From: Desulfovermiculus sp041686195
GTDB taxonomy: Bacteria > Desulfobacterota > Desulfovibrionia > Desulfovibrionales > Desulfothermaceae
Assembly (NCBI GenBank): GCA_041686195.1
Contig: JAWLEI010000110.1
Coordinates: forward strand, 1-8,908
DNA: 8,908 nucleotides
Direction: 5' to 3'
Positions 1 through 6,009 of the stretch are shown piece after piece. The notes under the pieces are model-generated. The model was not told the origin of the DNA, ran no database searches, and worked only from the letters and a program-made list of their open reading frames with translations. How positions within the stretch are numbered: the stretch's first letter is position 1; every line of letters starts with the position of its first letter. Made by a program: the position numbers and the translations under genes.

Positions 1-281
1 GGCTAGGGCTATATGGTCGCGAATCGTTGGCAGAGGACGCGGGAGTACTTGCCGAGGGCACGGGCTTCGCCGGTTTTACGATTGTGCATAACGTGGATTC
101 GGAAGCGGCAGTTGACAAGCTTTTGGAGCAGGCGGTCTCAGCAGGCGCCACACTGGTAAAACCTGCCCAGAAGGTGTTCTGGGGCGGTTACTCTGGCTAT
201 TTTTCCGATCCAGACGGCTATCTGTGGGAGGTGGCACATAACCCCCTCTTTTGGGTCGGCCCGAAAGATAAAGATGCATAA
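1..281 (+). CDS. VOC-family (glyoxalase/bleomycin-resistance fold) protein, 3' part
   Basis: The reading frame is open from base 3 to the TAA at 279-281, so the gene enters from the left and only about 92 C-terminal residues are visible. A TTG at 27 is internal, because coding-type sequence (LYGRESLAEDAGV) continues upstream of it. The visible part is the second beta-alpha-beta-beta-beta module of the vicinal oxygen chelate fold: a helix (EAAVDKLLEQAVSAGATLV), then KPAQKVFWGGYSGYF, then the typical closing strand DPDGYLWEVAHNP, whose Glu is the usual metal ligand. The GGYSGYFSDPDGYLWEVAHNP-type ending is common in small uncharacterised VOC proteins annotated as glyoxalases. The substrate cannot be told from this fragment. 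It converges on the ribokinase gene with only 32 bases between the stop codons, and no clear terminator is seen there. Confidence 0.85.
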   Translation, partial: LGLYGRESLAEDAGVLAEGTGFAGFTIVHNVDSEAAVDKLLEQAVSAGATLVKPAQKVFWGGYSGYFSDPDGYLWEVAHNPLFWVGPKDKDA

Positions 282-313
282 CCGCCATGCACCAGATGGG
301 CAGGTCGTGGCGT

Positions 314-1246
314 TTAAAGATTCAAATCAAAGGACACACCTGCCAGGTTCTCGACTTCTGCTTTGAGTGGGAGGGAATCTTGAGCCCCGGGCTTCGTGGC
401 GGCCAGGGCCCCGGCGGCACCCGCCAGGCGCAGGGCCTTATCCATGGTGCATCCACTGGCCAGGGCTGCTGCCAGGGCGCCGTTGAACGCATCGCCCGCA
501 CCCACAGCATCCACGGCCTGCACAGTATAGGCCGGGATGTGCTCCTGTTTATCCCTGGACATGAGCAGACATCCGTCCCGGCCCAGGGTAACAACCACGG
601 CCGTTGGTCCTTGAGAGAGGATATCGCCGATGTGACGGGTCAGATCATGAATCTCGGCCGATTCTGCTGAACACAAAGCAGCAGCTTCGCCCTGATTCGG
701 GGTGAGGATGTCCGTGGCATCCAGGACATGCACAGGAAGAGGGGTAAATGGTGCCGGATTGAGAATGGTGGTCATGCGGCAGGACTGGGCCAGCTCCAGG
801 GCTGCAGCTGCCGCGGGTATAGGAATCTCCAGCTGGGTGAGCAGAACAGAGCCTGGTGTGAACCAGTCCCGGCAGGCCTGGACATCGGCAGGAGACAGGT
901 AATGGTTGCTTCCGGGCACGACGGTTATCTGATTGTTTCCCCCGGGCTCAATGAGGATGAAGGCCATTCCGGATGGGTGCTCATCATCGCTGAATATGCC
1001 CGCGGCAGGCAGTCCGGAATCCTTAAGGTGCCGGGCCAGATCTTGGCCATAATGATCTGTTCCGATTTTGCAGATGAACAGGACCTCCGCCCCGCAGCGC
1101 AGGGCGGCCAGGGCCTGATTGGCCCCCTTGCCTCCGAAGAAGGTCCGGAAGTCGCGGCCGATGATCGTTTCTCCCCTGCTCGGGAGGTGCTGAACCTGGA
1201 CAGTCAAATCCGTGTTCGCGCTGCCGGCAACAATCACCCGGTTCAT
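314..1246 (-). CDS. rbsK: Ribokinase (PfkB family)
   Basis: It phosphorylates D-ribose at O5 with ATP, feeding ribose 5-phosphate to the pentose phosphate and nucleotide pathways in the cytoplasm. The 310-residue length is normal for RbsK. The N-terminus (VIVAGSANTDLTVQV) and GGKGANQ at residues 38-44 form the first PfkB signature and sugar site. NPAP is at 163-166 and TPNQGEA at 182-188 (usually TPNETEA). The second signature, DAVGAGDAF, is at 246-254, with the anion hole GAGD and catalytic base Asp252. Start: the ATG at 1246 overlaps the TGA of the upstream nucleoside hydrolase (ATGA), and a GGAGGG Shine-Dalgarno lies 6 bases before it, so the two are probably translationally coupled. The pairing implies that the ribose comes from nucleoside hydrolysis; no ribose transporter is visible. 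A related PfkB sugar or nucleoside kinase is possible, but the motif set and context favour ribokinase. Confidence 0.92.
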   Translation of the reverse strand: MNRVIVAGSANTDLTVQVQHLPSRGETIIGRDFRTFFGGKGANQALAALRCGAEVLFICKIGTDHYGQDLARHLKDSGLPAAGIFSDDEHPSGMAFILIEPGGNNQITVVPGSNHYLSPADVQACRDWFTPGSVLLTQLEIPIPAAAAALELAQSCRMTTILNPAPFTPLPVHVLDATDILTPNQGEAAALCSAESAEIHDLTRHIGDILSQGPTAVVVTLGRDGCLLMSRDKQEHIPAYTVQAVDAVGAGDAFNGALAAALASGCTMDKALRLAGAAGALAATKPGAQDSLPLKAEVENLAGVSFDLNL

Positions 1247-2190
1247 GGGATGCCCTCCAGAAATCTCTTCAGGCTGAGTTCACTGTTAACCCTGGTGCAG
1301 ACCTGGACATTGGGCTGTTCTTTCCACTTGTCCAGGATGGGTCGACGATCGGCCAGGGTCATGCCCCTGGTAATCCTGCCAGTAGCTTCCACTGTAACAT
1401 GCATGCGTTGCCTAGTGACCAGGTCCGGATCCATGGCCACCAATACAGCCAAAGGATCGTGCAAGGGGATGGAGGCCTCACCGTCCAGATCCTGCATAAA
1501 GCGCAGCGAATGCTCGGTCCATTCCTGAACCTTTCGCCTGGCCGGTGAATTGGAGTCCTGGACCCAGGCATTGATGGTTTGCCGGCTGAGTCTGACTTGC
1601 ATGGTGACGTCCAGACCCACGGCGGTCAAAGGGAGGCCGGAGCGGAAAACGCGGTCTGCAGCCTCGGGATCGGCAAAGATATTAAATTCAGCAGCCGGGG
1701 TGATATTGCCGGGTCCAAGAAAGGACCCGCCCATCATGACCAGCTCAGCCACATTGTCCGCCAATTTTGGATCCCGCTCCAAGGCCAGGACGATATTGGT
1801 CAGCGGACCCAGGGTGATGAGGGTCATCGGTTCAAACGAGCTATTGATCTGGTGCACAATCTCCTCAGCCGCTTCCCGGTCGGCCATGGCAGCAGTGGCG
1901 GCTGCACCCTGGACAGGGCTTGTTCCTCCCAAGCCATTGGCTCCATGTACATGGTCGGCGAAAAACGGCTTCCGGACCAGAGGCCGGTTCGCGCCCTTGG
2001 CCAGGACAGGATGCGGGCCGGGTAAAAGCGAAAGGACCGTGCACAGGTTGGAGGTGGCAGTGTCCACATCCACATTGCCGCAGACCGTGGTAATGGCTTT
2101 GACCGCAAGCTCGCCAGTGTGTAAGGCCAAAAGCAGGGCCAGGGCGTCATCTACTCCCGGGTCAGTGTCGATGAGAACATTTTTGGACAT
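1243..2190 (-). CDS. Nucleoside hydrolase (inosine-uridine preferring / Rih family)
   Basis: It cleaves the N-glycosidic bond of ribonucleosides to give free base and ribose. The protein has 315 residues, the usual family length. The hallmark Ca2+/ribose site DTDPGVDDA is at residues 8-16 (Asp10, Asp14, Asp15). CGN (38-39) and the VHGANGLGG loop (81-89) follow. ITLGPLTN is at 125-132, and MMGG with AEFN (152-170) supplies further ribose ligands. The PLHDP motif at 242-246 holds His244, at the position of the catalytic-acid His of Crithidia-type enzymes, and the calcium ligand Asp245. The ATG at 2190 is preceded by an AGAGGT-like ribosome site about 6 bases upstream. It is the first gene of a two-gene operon with ribokinase, joined by a 4-base overlap, giving a salvage route from nucleoside to ribose 5-phosphate. 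Purine versus pyrimidine preference cannot be decided from the sequence. Confidence 0.93.
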   Translation of the reverse strand: MSKNVLIDTDPGVDDALALLLALHTGELAVKAITTVCGNVDVDTATSNLCTVLSLLPGPHPVLAKGANRPLVRKPFFADHVHGANGLGGTSPVQGAAATAAMADREAAEEIVHQINSSFEPMTLITLGPLTNIVLALERDPKLADNVAELVMMGGSFLGPGNITPAAEFNIFADPEAADRVFRSGLPLTAVGLDVTMQVRLSRQTINAWVQDSNSPARRKVQEWTEHSLRFMQDLDGEASIPLHDPLAVLVAMDPDLVTRQRMHVTVEATGRITRGMTLADRRPILDKWKEQPNVQVCTRVNSELSLKRFLEGIP

Positions 2191-2213
2191 GATTTACCTC
2201 TTACTAACCCTCA

Positions 2214-2228
2214 GGCCTTGAAAAGGCC
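2214..2228 (-). promoter_or_regulatory. Short perfect hairpin in the leader of the nucleoside hydrolase gene
   Basis: On the minus strand the sequence reads GGCCTT-TTC-AAGGCC, a perfect 6-bp dyad with a 3-base loop, starting 24 bases upstream of the ATG and just ahead of the ribosome-binding site. It could be an mRNA leader hairpin or half of an operator. There is no run of T directly after it, so it does not look like an attenuator. The role is unknown. Confidence 0.35.
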
Positions 2229-2630
2229 CAACGGAGCATGCAAAATGAATCAGACCCGGTTTTTTTAATACACACATAATTTGGTATATGCATAGCAGCT
2301 GAGGTCACAGTTTCGCAAGCTGTCATGGACAAATTCACATGGGAAGTGCTACTCATGAGGAAATTTTGGAGACAGCAAGAGCACACGTTAAATATATTAT
2401 GTGCAGGCCAAGGGGCGCAAACATGTCCTGTCCAGAGTTTGGACGCGAATGCGGTGATCAACAAGCAAGGTACATCATAATTCAAACTTCAAATATATCA
2501 AATTTGACTAAAAAACAAATATATACTAAACAAACATTGAGTTTTAACAATACAACATGTTTTAACATAACATGACAAGAAATATAGACTCGTCATTTAT
2601 AGCGATTCATGATTTTGCTTTTTAGAGTTA
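2229..2630. other. Gene-free intergenic stretch with a sharp shift to A+T-rich sequence
   Basis: No convincing gene is seen here. Composition is mixed up to about 2465 and then becomes strongly A+T-rich. Small direct repeats are visible: CAAATATAT at 2490-2498 and 2516-2524, and GTTTTAACA at 2541-2549 and 2559-2567, the latter pair with an 18-base period. These are too short and too few to call iterons. Open frames at 2339-2575 (+) and 2204-2485 (-) have neither a ribosome site nor protein-like composition. The stretch must contain the promoter of the nucleoside hydrolase operon on the minus strand, but no good -35/-10 pair could be fixed. Confidence 0.5.
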
Positions 2631-2646
2631 TGAGATAAAAATACGG

Positions 2647-2674
2647 TAGTGTGTATAATATCCATACACTATGG
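2647..2674 (+). promoter_or_regulatory. Candidate promoter -10 box (TATAAT) inside overlapping dyads
   Basis: A perfect TATAAT lies at 2654-2659, about 100 bases before the small A+T-rich gene. No good -35 hexamer is found 16-18 bases upstream. The box sits inside inverted repeats: TAGTGT (2647-2652) with ACACTA (2666-2671), GTGTAT (2651-2656) with ATACAC (2664-2669), and CCATA-CAC-TATGG (2662-2674). A -10 box flanked by dyads with a poor -35 suggests an operator for a repressor or activator that controls the gene downstream. A TATAAT can occur by chance in such A+T-rich DNA, so the promoter call is moderate; the dyads are directly visible. Confidence 0.4.
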
Positions 2675-2756
2675 ACTTTTATTTTAGGATTAACCTATAT
2701 ATTATTATGAGTAATAAATGAAAAGTTATATATAATAATAAATGAGGATTATATTT

Positions 2757-3005
2757 ATGGAAATAAAAGTTAGGAATGAGAAAAAGGATGATTTTAGCTC
2801 AAAAACAGCTATTGTGAGACTAGTAGATGGAACAAGTATAAAGGGACGTATTAATATTAAGCAGAATACAAGATTATCAGATCTTCTTAATACATGTGAA
2901 GAGTCTTTTATTGTCATGTTTAATTGTTTCTTACGTGAAGATATTGGCAAAGTGATTTTTGTCAATAAAAATCAAATAATTTACGTTGTCCCTGTGGATG
3001 ACTAA
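2757..3005 (+). CDS. Small A+T-rich conserved-looking protein of unknown function (possibly DUF6812-like)
   Basis: It encodes 82 residues if started at the ATG at 2757, which has GAGG at 2745-2748, 8 bases upstream. The in-frame ATG at 2742 would add five residues (MRIIF) but has no ribosome site. The product is small, has no membrane segment, and shows alternating beta-type strands: TAIVRLVDGTSIKGRINI (strand, turn, strand), then TRLSDLLN, then EESFIVMFNC, then KVIFVNKNQIIYVVPVD. The order 'V-L-DG-x-x-x-G-x-I ... RLSDLLN ... F-I/V ... G-KVIFVNKNQI-YV-P' resembles small proteins common in Desulfobacterota that I tentatively link to DUF6812; this is from memory and unverified. An Sm-like or small-barrel fold is conceivable. 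Codon use is strongly A/T-ending, unlike every other gene in the window, which suggests foreign origin. No function is assigned. Confidence 0.7.
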   Translation: MEIKVRNEKKDDFSSKTAIVRLVDGTSIKGRINIKQNTRLSDLLNTCEESFIVMFNCFLREDIGKVIFVNKNQIIYVVPVDD

Positions 3006-3071
3006 AATATGATCGGCTCATCTTTTGCGTTGAACAGATTTCATTTATGATCTGTACGGGAATCAAGGTGG

Positions 3072-3098
3072 GGCCAATGTGTTGATGGCATATTGGCC
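3072..3098 (+). promoter_or_regulatory. Strong hairpin in the leader upstream of the metallo-hydrolase gene
   Basis: GGCCAATGTG (3072-3081) pairs with CATATTGGCC (3089-3098), giving a 10-bp stem with one G-T wobble and a 7-base loop. It starts 84 bases before the GTG start of the next gene. It is followed by an A-rich, not T-rich, stretch, so it is not a standard terminator for the small gene. A leader hairpin or an operator (TTGGCC/GGCCAA dyad) is possible. A weaker dyad, ACAGAT...ATCTGT, lies upstream at about 3034-3055. Confidence 0.4.
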
Positions 3099-3155
3099 TT
3101 GCGGAAAAACAAAAAATAGAGGTTATCCTTCCCAAATTAAACAAAGGAGGTACAC

Positions 3156-3908
3156 GTGACTTATACTATTTTTCCCATGGTTGTGGGTACCAAAGTCTTT
3201 GACAAGGGGATGATGACCTACCAGCACGACTATGGCCAGGAATATACCATCCCTGTCTATTCCTGGTACATTCAGGGCGGGGAGAAAAATATCCTGGTGG
3301 ATACAGGGGAGATGCACCCCATCCAGTCCGAGGCCAGGGAACAGGCCGTAGGCGGTCCGGTGGTTACCTTTGAGCAGGGCCTGGCCAGGTATGGACTTAC
3401 ACCTGAAGATATTGATGTGGTCATTCATACCCATCTGCACAACGACCACTGCGAAAACGACTCCAAGTGCACCAACGCTGTATTTTACTGCCACAACAGG
3501 GAATTGGAGACCATTCATGATCCCCATCCTCTTGATTTTCGATACCTGGAAGACTTTATTGAAGATGTAGAAGAAAACGGGCAGATCCGGACCGTTGTGG
3601 ATGGTCAGGAGATCCTGCCCGGAATCAGGGTCATGCACACGCCGGTGCACACTGAAGGCGGACTGACCGTCTTTATTCAAACCCAAAAAGGGCTGGCAGC
3701 CATTACCGGGTTTTGCGTCATCGAGGAAAACTTTTTTCCTCCTCCGCAAATAAGAGGTATGGAGATGGAAGTCATCCCCCCCGGCACAGTGGTCAACACC
3801 TACCACGCCTACGACATCATGCTCCGGGTCAAAGAGCAGGCCGATATCCTCATCCCTTTGCACGAGCCCAAATTTGCAGCCATGGAACAGATACCAGAAA
3901 AAGGATGA
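3156..3908 (+). CDS. Metallo-beta-lactamase-fold hydrolase, N-acyl-homoserine-lactonase-like
   Basis: This 250-residue cytoplasmic protein has no signal peptide. The start is the GTG at 3156, with a near-perfect AGGAGG five bases upstream (3145-3150); the next ATG at 3177 lacks such a site. Metal-site motif HLHNDH is at residues 93-98 (His93, His95, Asp97, His98). A later ligand, His165, is in TPVHTEGG, and a C-terminal His236 is in IPLHEP. This order matches AHL-lactonase (AiiA-like) members. The strand that normally carries the bridging Asp reads AAITGFCVIEENFFPP (181-196), with Gly-Phe-Cys in its place, so the second metal site must differ. The ITGFC...ENF and MEVIPPG...YDIMLRVKEQADILIPLHEP segments look like a distinct subfamily often annotated as lactonase without proof. 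Substrate is unknown: a lactone, thioester or other ester is possible. It stands alone, converging on the ClC gene. Confidence 0.85.
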   Translation: MTYTIFPMVVGTKVFDKGMMTYQHDYGQEYTIPVYSWYIQGGEKNILVDTGEMHPIQSEAREQAVGGPVVTFEQGLARYGLTPEDIDVVIHTHLHNDHCENDSKCTNAVFYCHNRELETIHDPHPLDFRYLEDFIEDVEENGQIRTVVDGQEILPGIRVMHTPVHTEGGLTVFIQTQKGLAAITGFCVIEENFFPPPQIRGMEMEVIPPGTVVNTYHAYDIMLRVKEQADILIPLHEPKFAAMEQIPEKG

Positions 3909-3956
3909 CCGTTCCGGGTGTCGAGAAACATTTGTCCCGGCAGACACTCAGAACGG
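3909..3956 (-). terminator. Long imperfect inverted repeat between convergent genes; candidate terminator
   Basis: Starting directly after the hydrolase stop codon, CCGTTCCGGGTGTC (3909-3922) pairs with GACACTCAGAACGG (3943-3956). This is a 14-bp stem with one mismatch and one wobble around a 20-base loop. On the minus strand, the direction of the ClC gene that ends at 4010, the stem is followed within about six bases by CCTTTTTC, a short T run, so it could terminate ClC transcription. On the plus strand no T run follows. The position between two convergent genes fits a shared terminator, though the large loop is unusual. Confidence 0.45.
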
Positions 3957-4009
3957 ATGAAAGGACACGGAAGTTGTGTCAGAAGATGAGCTTATTGAAT
4001 TGTGGTTCA

Positions 4010-5818
4010 CTATTGAAGGCTTTTGCCCCGGCGCTTCCGGGCCGGCCGGGCGGAGAGCACCCTGTCCTTGAGCACTTTCTGGTCATAGGCCTTGAGCAGG
4101 TCGTCCTTGGTCAAAATGCCTACCACATGGTTCTCAGTATCCACCACCGGGAACATGGAATAGGGGTGGTCCTCAAACAGATGCAGGGCCGTTTCCATAT
4201 TGTCCTGGCTGGTGATGGTGGTCACATGTGTGCTCATCAAGTCGGCTGCGATCACGCCCTCTTTGAGGTCTTCAAAATACAGCAGGGCTTCGCGCACATC
4301 TCTGAGTGAGAGAACACCTGCCAGCTGGTGCTCATCATCTTCGACCACAAAATGAGGGTAGGGCGAGGTTGACATCTCCTCCACAATTGTATCCAGCGGG
4401 TCCTTGAGGGACAGCTTGGGCACTGTATGACGCATAAAATCCTGCACGCAGAGATCGCGCAGAATGCTCACATCATGACCGCGGACAATGTTTATGCCCC
4501 GGCGCAAAAGCTTCATTTCATAGGCCGAGACGCCAAACAGGAGGCGGACGACCAGAGTGGCGCTGATGCAGGAGACCATGAGGGGCAAAATGATCTGCGG
4601 ATGCAGGGTGAGTTCGAAAATGGTCACAATAGCGGTGATCGGTGCCAGGGTGGTTCCGGAGACCACGGCCCCCATGCCGGCCAGTGCGAAAAAAGCTGGA
4701 TGCAGGTCCAGTCCGGGCCAGACAAGAGACAAGACATATCCCAGGGCAGTGCCCAGGGCCGCCCCTAAATACAGGGAAGGGGCAAAAATGCCGCCGCTCA
4801 TGCCGGAGCCAATGCAGATGGATGTGGCTACCAGCTTGCCGGCCAGGAGGAAAAGGGCCAGCTGCATGGGCAGACTGCCGTCCAGGGCGGAGTTCACTGT
4901 ATCATATCCCACCCCCATAACTTGAGGCAGAGAGAGGGCTATGGCCCCCAGAAGAAGACCGCCCAGGGCCGGACACAGCCATTGGGGCAGGGGAAGGCGG
5001 TTGAAGATGTTTTCTGCCGTGTAGATGGCCCGGACAAAGACAATAGATACCAGTCCGGCCAAAAGGCCCAAGAGAAGATAGCCGACGATCTGCAGGTAGT
5101 TCTCCAGCTGGAAGTCGACAACATGAAAGGCGGGAAAGTTGCCCCAGAATATCCTGGACAGGACTGAACCGGTAATGGAAGCGATGACCAGGTGACTGAT
5201 ATAGGAGACCTCGATATTTAAAAGGATAATCTCCATGGCAAAGACCGCACCGGTGATCGGGGCGTTAAATGTGGCCGAGATGCCTGCTGCCGCCCCGCAT
5301 GCCAGGCAAAGCCTGCGAAGTTCCGGGGAGAGATCAAAAAGCTGGGCCACGGATGAACCTACGGAAGATCCAATCTGGACGATTGGGCCTTCCCGGCCCA
5401 CAGAAGCTCCAGCGGCCAGGAGCAGGCTGGTGATCAAACCCTTGAGAAAGGTCACCCGATGTCTGATGGTGCTCTGGCGCGAGGTCACTGAGAGGATGAC
5501 TTCCGGGACGCCCGGTCCTCTGGCCTCAGGAACCAGGAAGGTGATGATCGGACCAGCTACAAGCCCGCCCAGGGTGGGGACCAACAGGATCTGCCACCAG
5601 GGTGCGGCCCGGATCTGATCTATAAGCGAAGAGCCCTGCGGCCAGAAGCCGGCCTGCATGACTTCGATCAAGGTGCGGAAGAGCAGGGCGCCTACGGCAG
5701 CCAAAAATCCAATGCCGACAGCAAAGAACAAAAGGGACAGGTCCTGGCGGGGGCGGCCGGAATGCATGGGGCGAAAAGCGACCTTGAGGTAATCGATTAT
5801 TTGGGTGCAAAGGCGCAA
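4010..5818 (-). CDS. ClC-family anion channel/transporter with C-terminal tandem CBS domains
   Basis: This inner-membrane protein of 602 residues has a ClC core at about 25-435 and two CBS domains at about 456-512 and 524-580. Its C-terminus is basic (RPARKRRGK). Anion-path motifs are GPGVP (101-105), GREGP (141-145, gating Glu143), GSGMSGGIFAPSL (337-349) and the pore Tyr433. The usual GSGIP Ser is Pro102, as in plant nitrate-selective CLCs. The internal proton glutamate (E203 of E. coli ClcA) aligns with Ile197 in VFAMEII, as in channel-type members, although some exchangers also lack it. The CBS pair probably senses adenine nucleotides. Start uncertain: TTG at 5818 is the only start before an upstream in-frame stop and has a weak ribosome site; ATG at 5767 (residue 18) would still keep the whole first helix. 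The nearest minus-strand neighbour is the DUF364 gene, some 300 bases upstream. Confidence 0.93.
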   Translation of the reverse strand: MRLCTQIIDYLKVAFRPMHSGRPRQDLSLLFFAVGIGFLAAVGALLFRTLIEVMQAGFWPQGSSLIDQIRAAPWWQILLVPTLGGLVAGPIITFLVPEARGPGVPEVILSVTSRQSTIRHRVTFLKGLITSLLLAAGASVGREGPIVQIGSSVGSSVAQLFDLSPELRRLCLACGAAAGISATFNAPITGAVFAMEIILLNIEVSYISHLVIASITGSVLSRIFWGNFPAFHVVDFQLENYLQIVGYLLLGLLAGLVSIVFVRAIYTAENIFNRLPLPQWLCPALGGLLLGAIALSLPQVMGVGYDTVNSALDGSLPMQLALFLLAGKLVATSICIGSGMSGGIFAPSLYLGAALGTALGYVLSLVWPGLDLHPAFFALAGMGAVVSGTTLAPITAIVTIFELTLHPQIILPLMVSCISATLVVRLLFGVSAYEMKLLRRGINIVRGHDVSILRDLCVQDFMRHTVPKLSLKDPLDTIVEEMSTSPYPHFVVEDDEHQLAGVLSLRDVREALLYFEDLKEGVIAADLMSTHVTTITSQDNMETALHLFEDHPYSMFPVVDTENHVVGILTKDDLLKAYDQKVLKDRVLSARPARKRRGKSLQ

Positions 5819-5871
5819 AGTTTTATCGCTGCCTGGTTGAGGTGTGATCTTGGCTTATGCTGCTTGCACTC

Positions 5872-5890
5872 CCGGCATCCTACATGCCGG
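5872..5890. repeat. Perfect 7-bp hairpin upstream of the ClC gene
   Basis: CCGGCAT-CCTAC-ATGCCGG is a perfect dyad with a 5-base loop, 54-72 bases upstream of the ClC start codon. Read on the minus strand, the loop is GTAGG, the same pentamer as the foot of the REP-like units nearby, but no second palindrome follows at the same spacing, so I do not count it as a third unit. It could act as a leader hairpin of the ClC mRNA. Confidence 0.4.
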
Positions 5891-5926
5891 CCCTGGATTT
5901 GCCAACATGAAGACAGAAGGATGTGC

Positions 5927-5947
5927 AAGCTCGTATGTAACGAGCTT
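5927..5947. repeat. Perfect 8-bp hairpin in the ClC/DUF364 spacer
   Basis: AAGCTCGT-ATGTA-ACGAGCTT is a perfect 8-bp inverted repeat with a 5-base loop. On the plus strand it is followed by TTA and so resembles a weak terminator, but no plus-strand gene ends here. On the minus strand, the direction of both flanking genes, no T run follows. It lies between the REP-like doublet and the first ClC leader hairpin. Role unknown. Confidence 0.4.
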
Positions 5948-5965
5948 TTACGCTGAAAAAAGCCT

Positions 5966-5990
5966 GTCCTTGGGGGCAAGGACGGCCTAC
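5966..5990 (-). repeat. REP-like unit, left half of an inverted doublet
   Basis: On the minus strand this reads a GTAGG foot, then CC, then GTCCTTG-CCCC-CAAGGAC, a perfect 7-bp stem with a C4 loop. A GTAG tetranucleotide followed closely by a G+C-rich palindrome is the defining layout of REP elements moved by TnpA-REP (RAYT) transposases. It faces a second copy at 6010-6034 across 19 bases. No transposase is visible in the window. Confidence 0.7.
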
Positions 5991-6009
5991 TTGCGAGCCG
6001 GGGTTTTTC

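Noticed and set aside
728..1528. 266-residue plus-strand frame across ribokinase and the end of the hydrolase
   Set aside because: It spans the ATGA junction of two well-supported minus-strand genes and has no recognisable domain.
1550..2221. 223-residue open frame on the plus strand across the nucleoside hydrolase
   Set aside because: Composition is that of an antisense shadow (Ser/Arg/Ala-rich, no motifs), while the opposite strand has complete family signatures.
2204..2485. 93-residue minus-strand frame upstream of the nucleoside hydrolase
   Set aside because: Cys-rich, low-order sequence with no ribosome site; it overlaps the expected promoter region of the operon.
2490..2567. Short direct repeats (CAAATATAT, GTTTTAACA) as iterons or a CRISPR array
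   Set aside because: Only two copies of each 9-base word; no regular repeat-spacer pattern.
2339..2575. 78-residue plus-strand frame in the intergenic region
   Set aside because: No ribosome site; composition switches from mixed to A+T-rich half way through, with a Lys/Thr/Asn-rich tail; no recognisable fold. A decayed gene cannot be excluded.
3123..3947. 274-residue open frame on the minus strand across the metallo-hydrolase gene
   Set aside because: It lies opposite a gene with clear metal-site motifs and a near-perfect ribosome site; the product matches no family I recognise, and it is a typical shadow frame.
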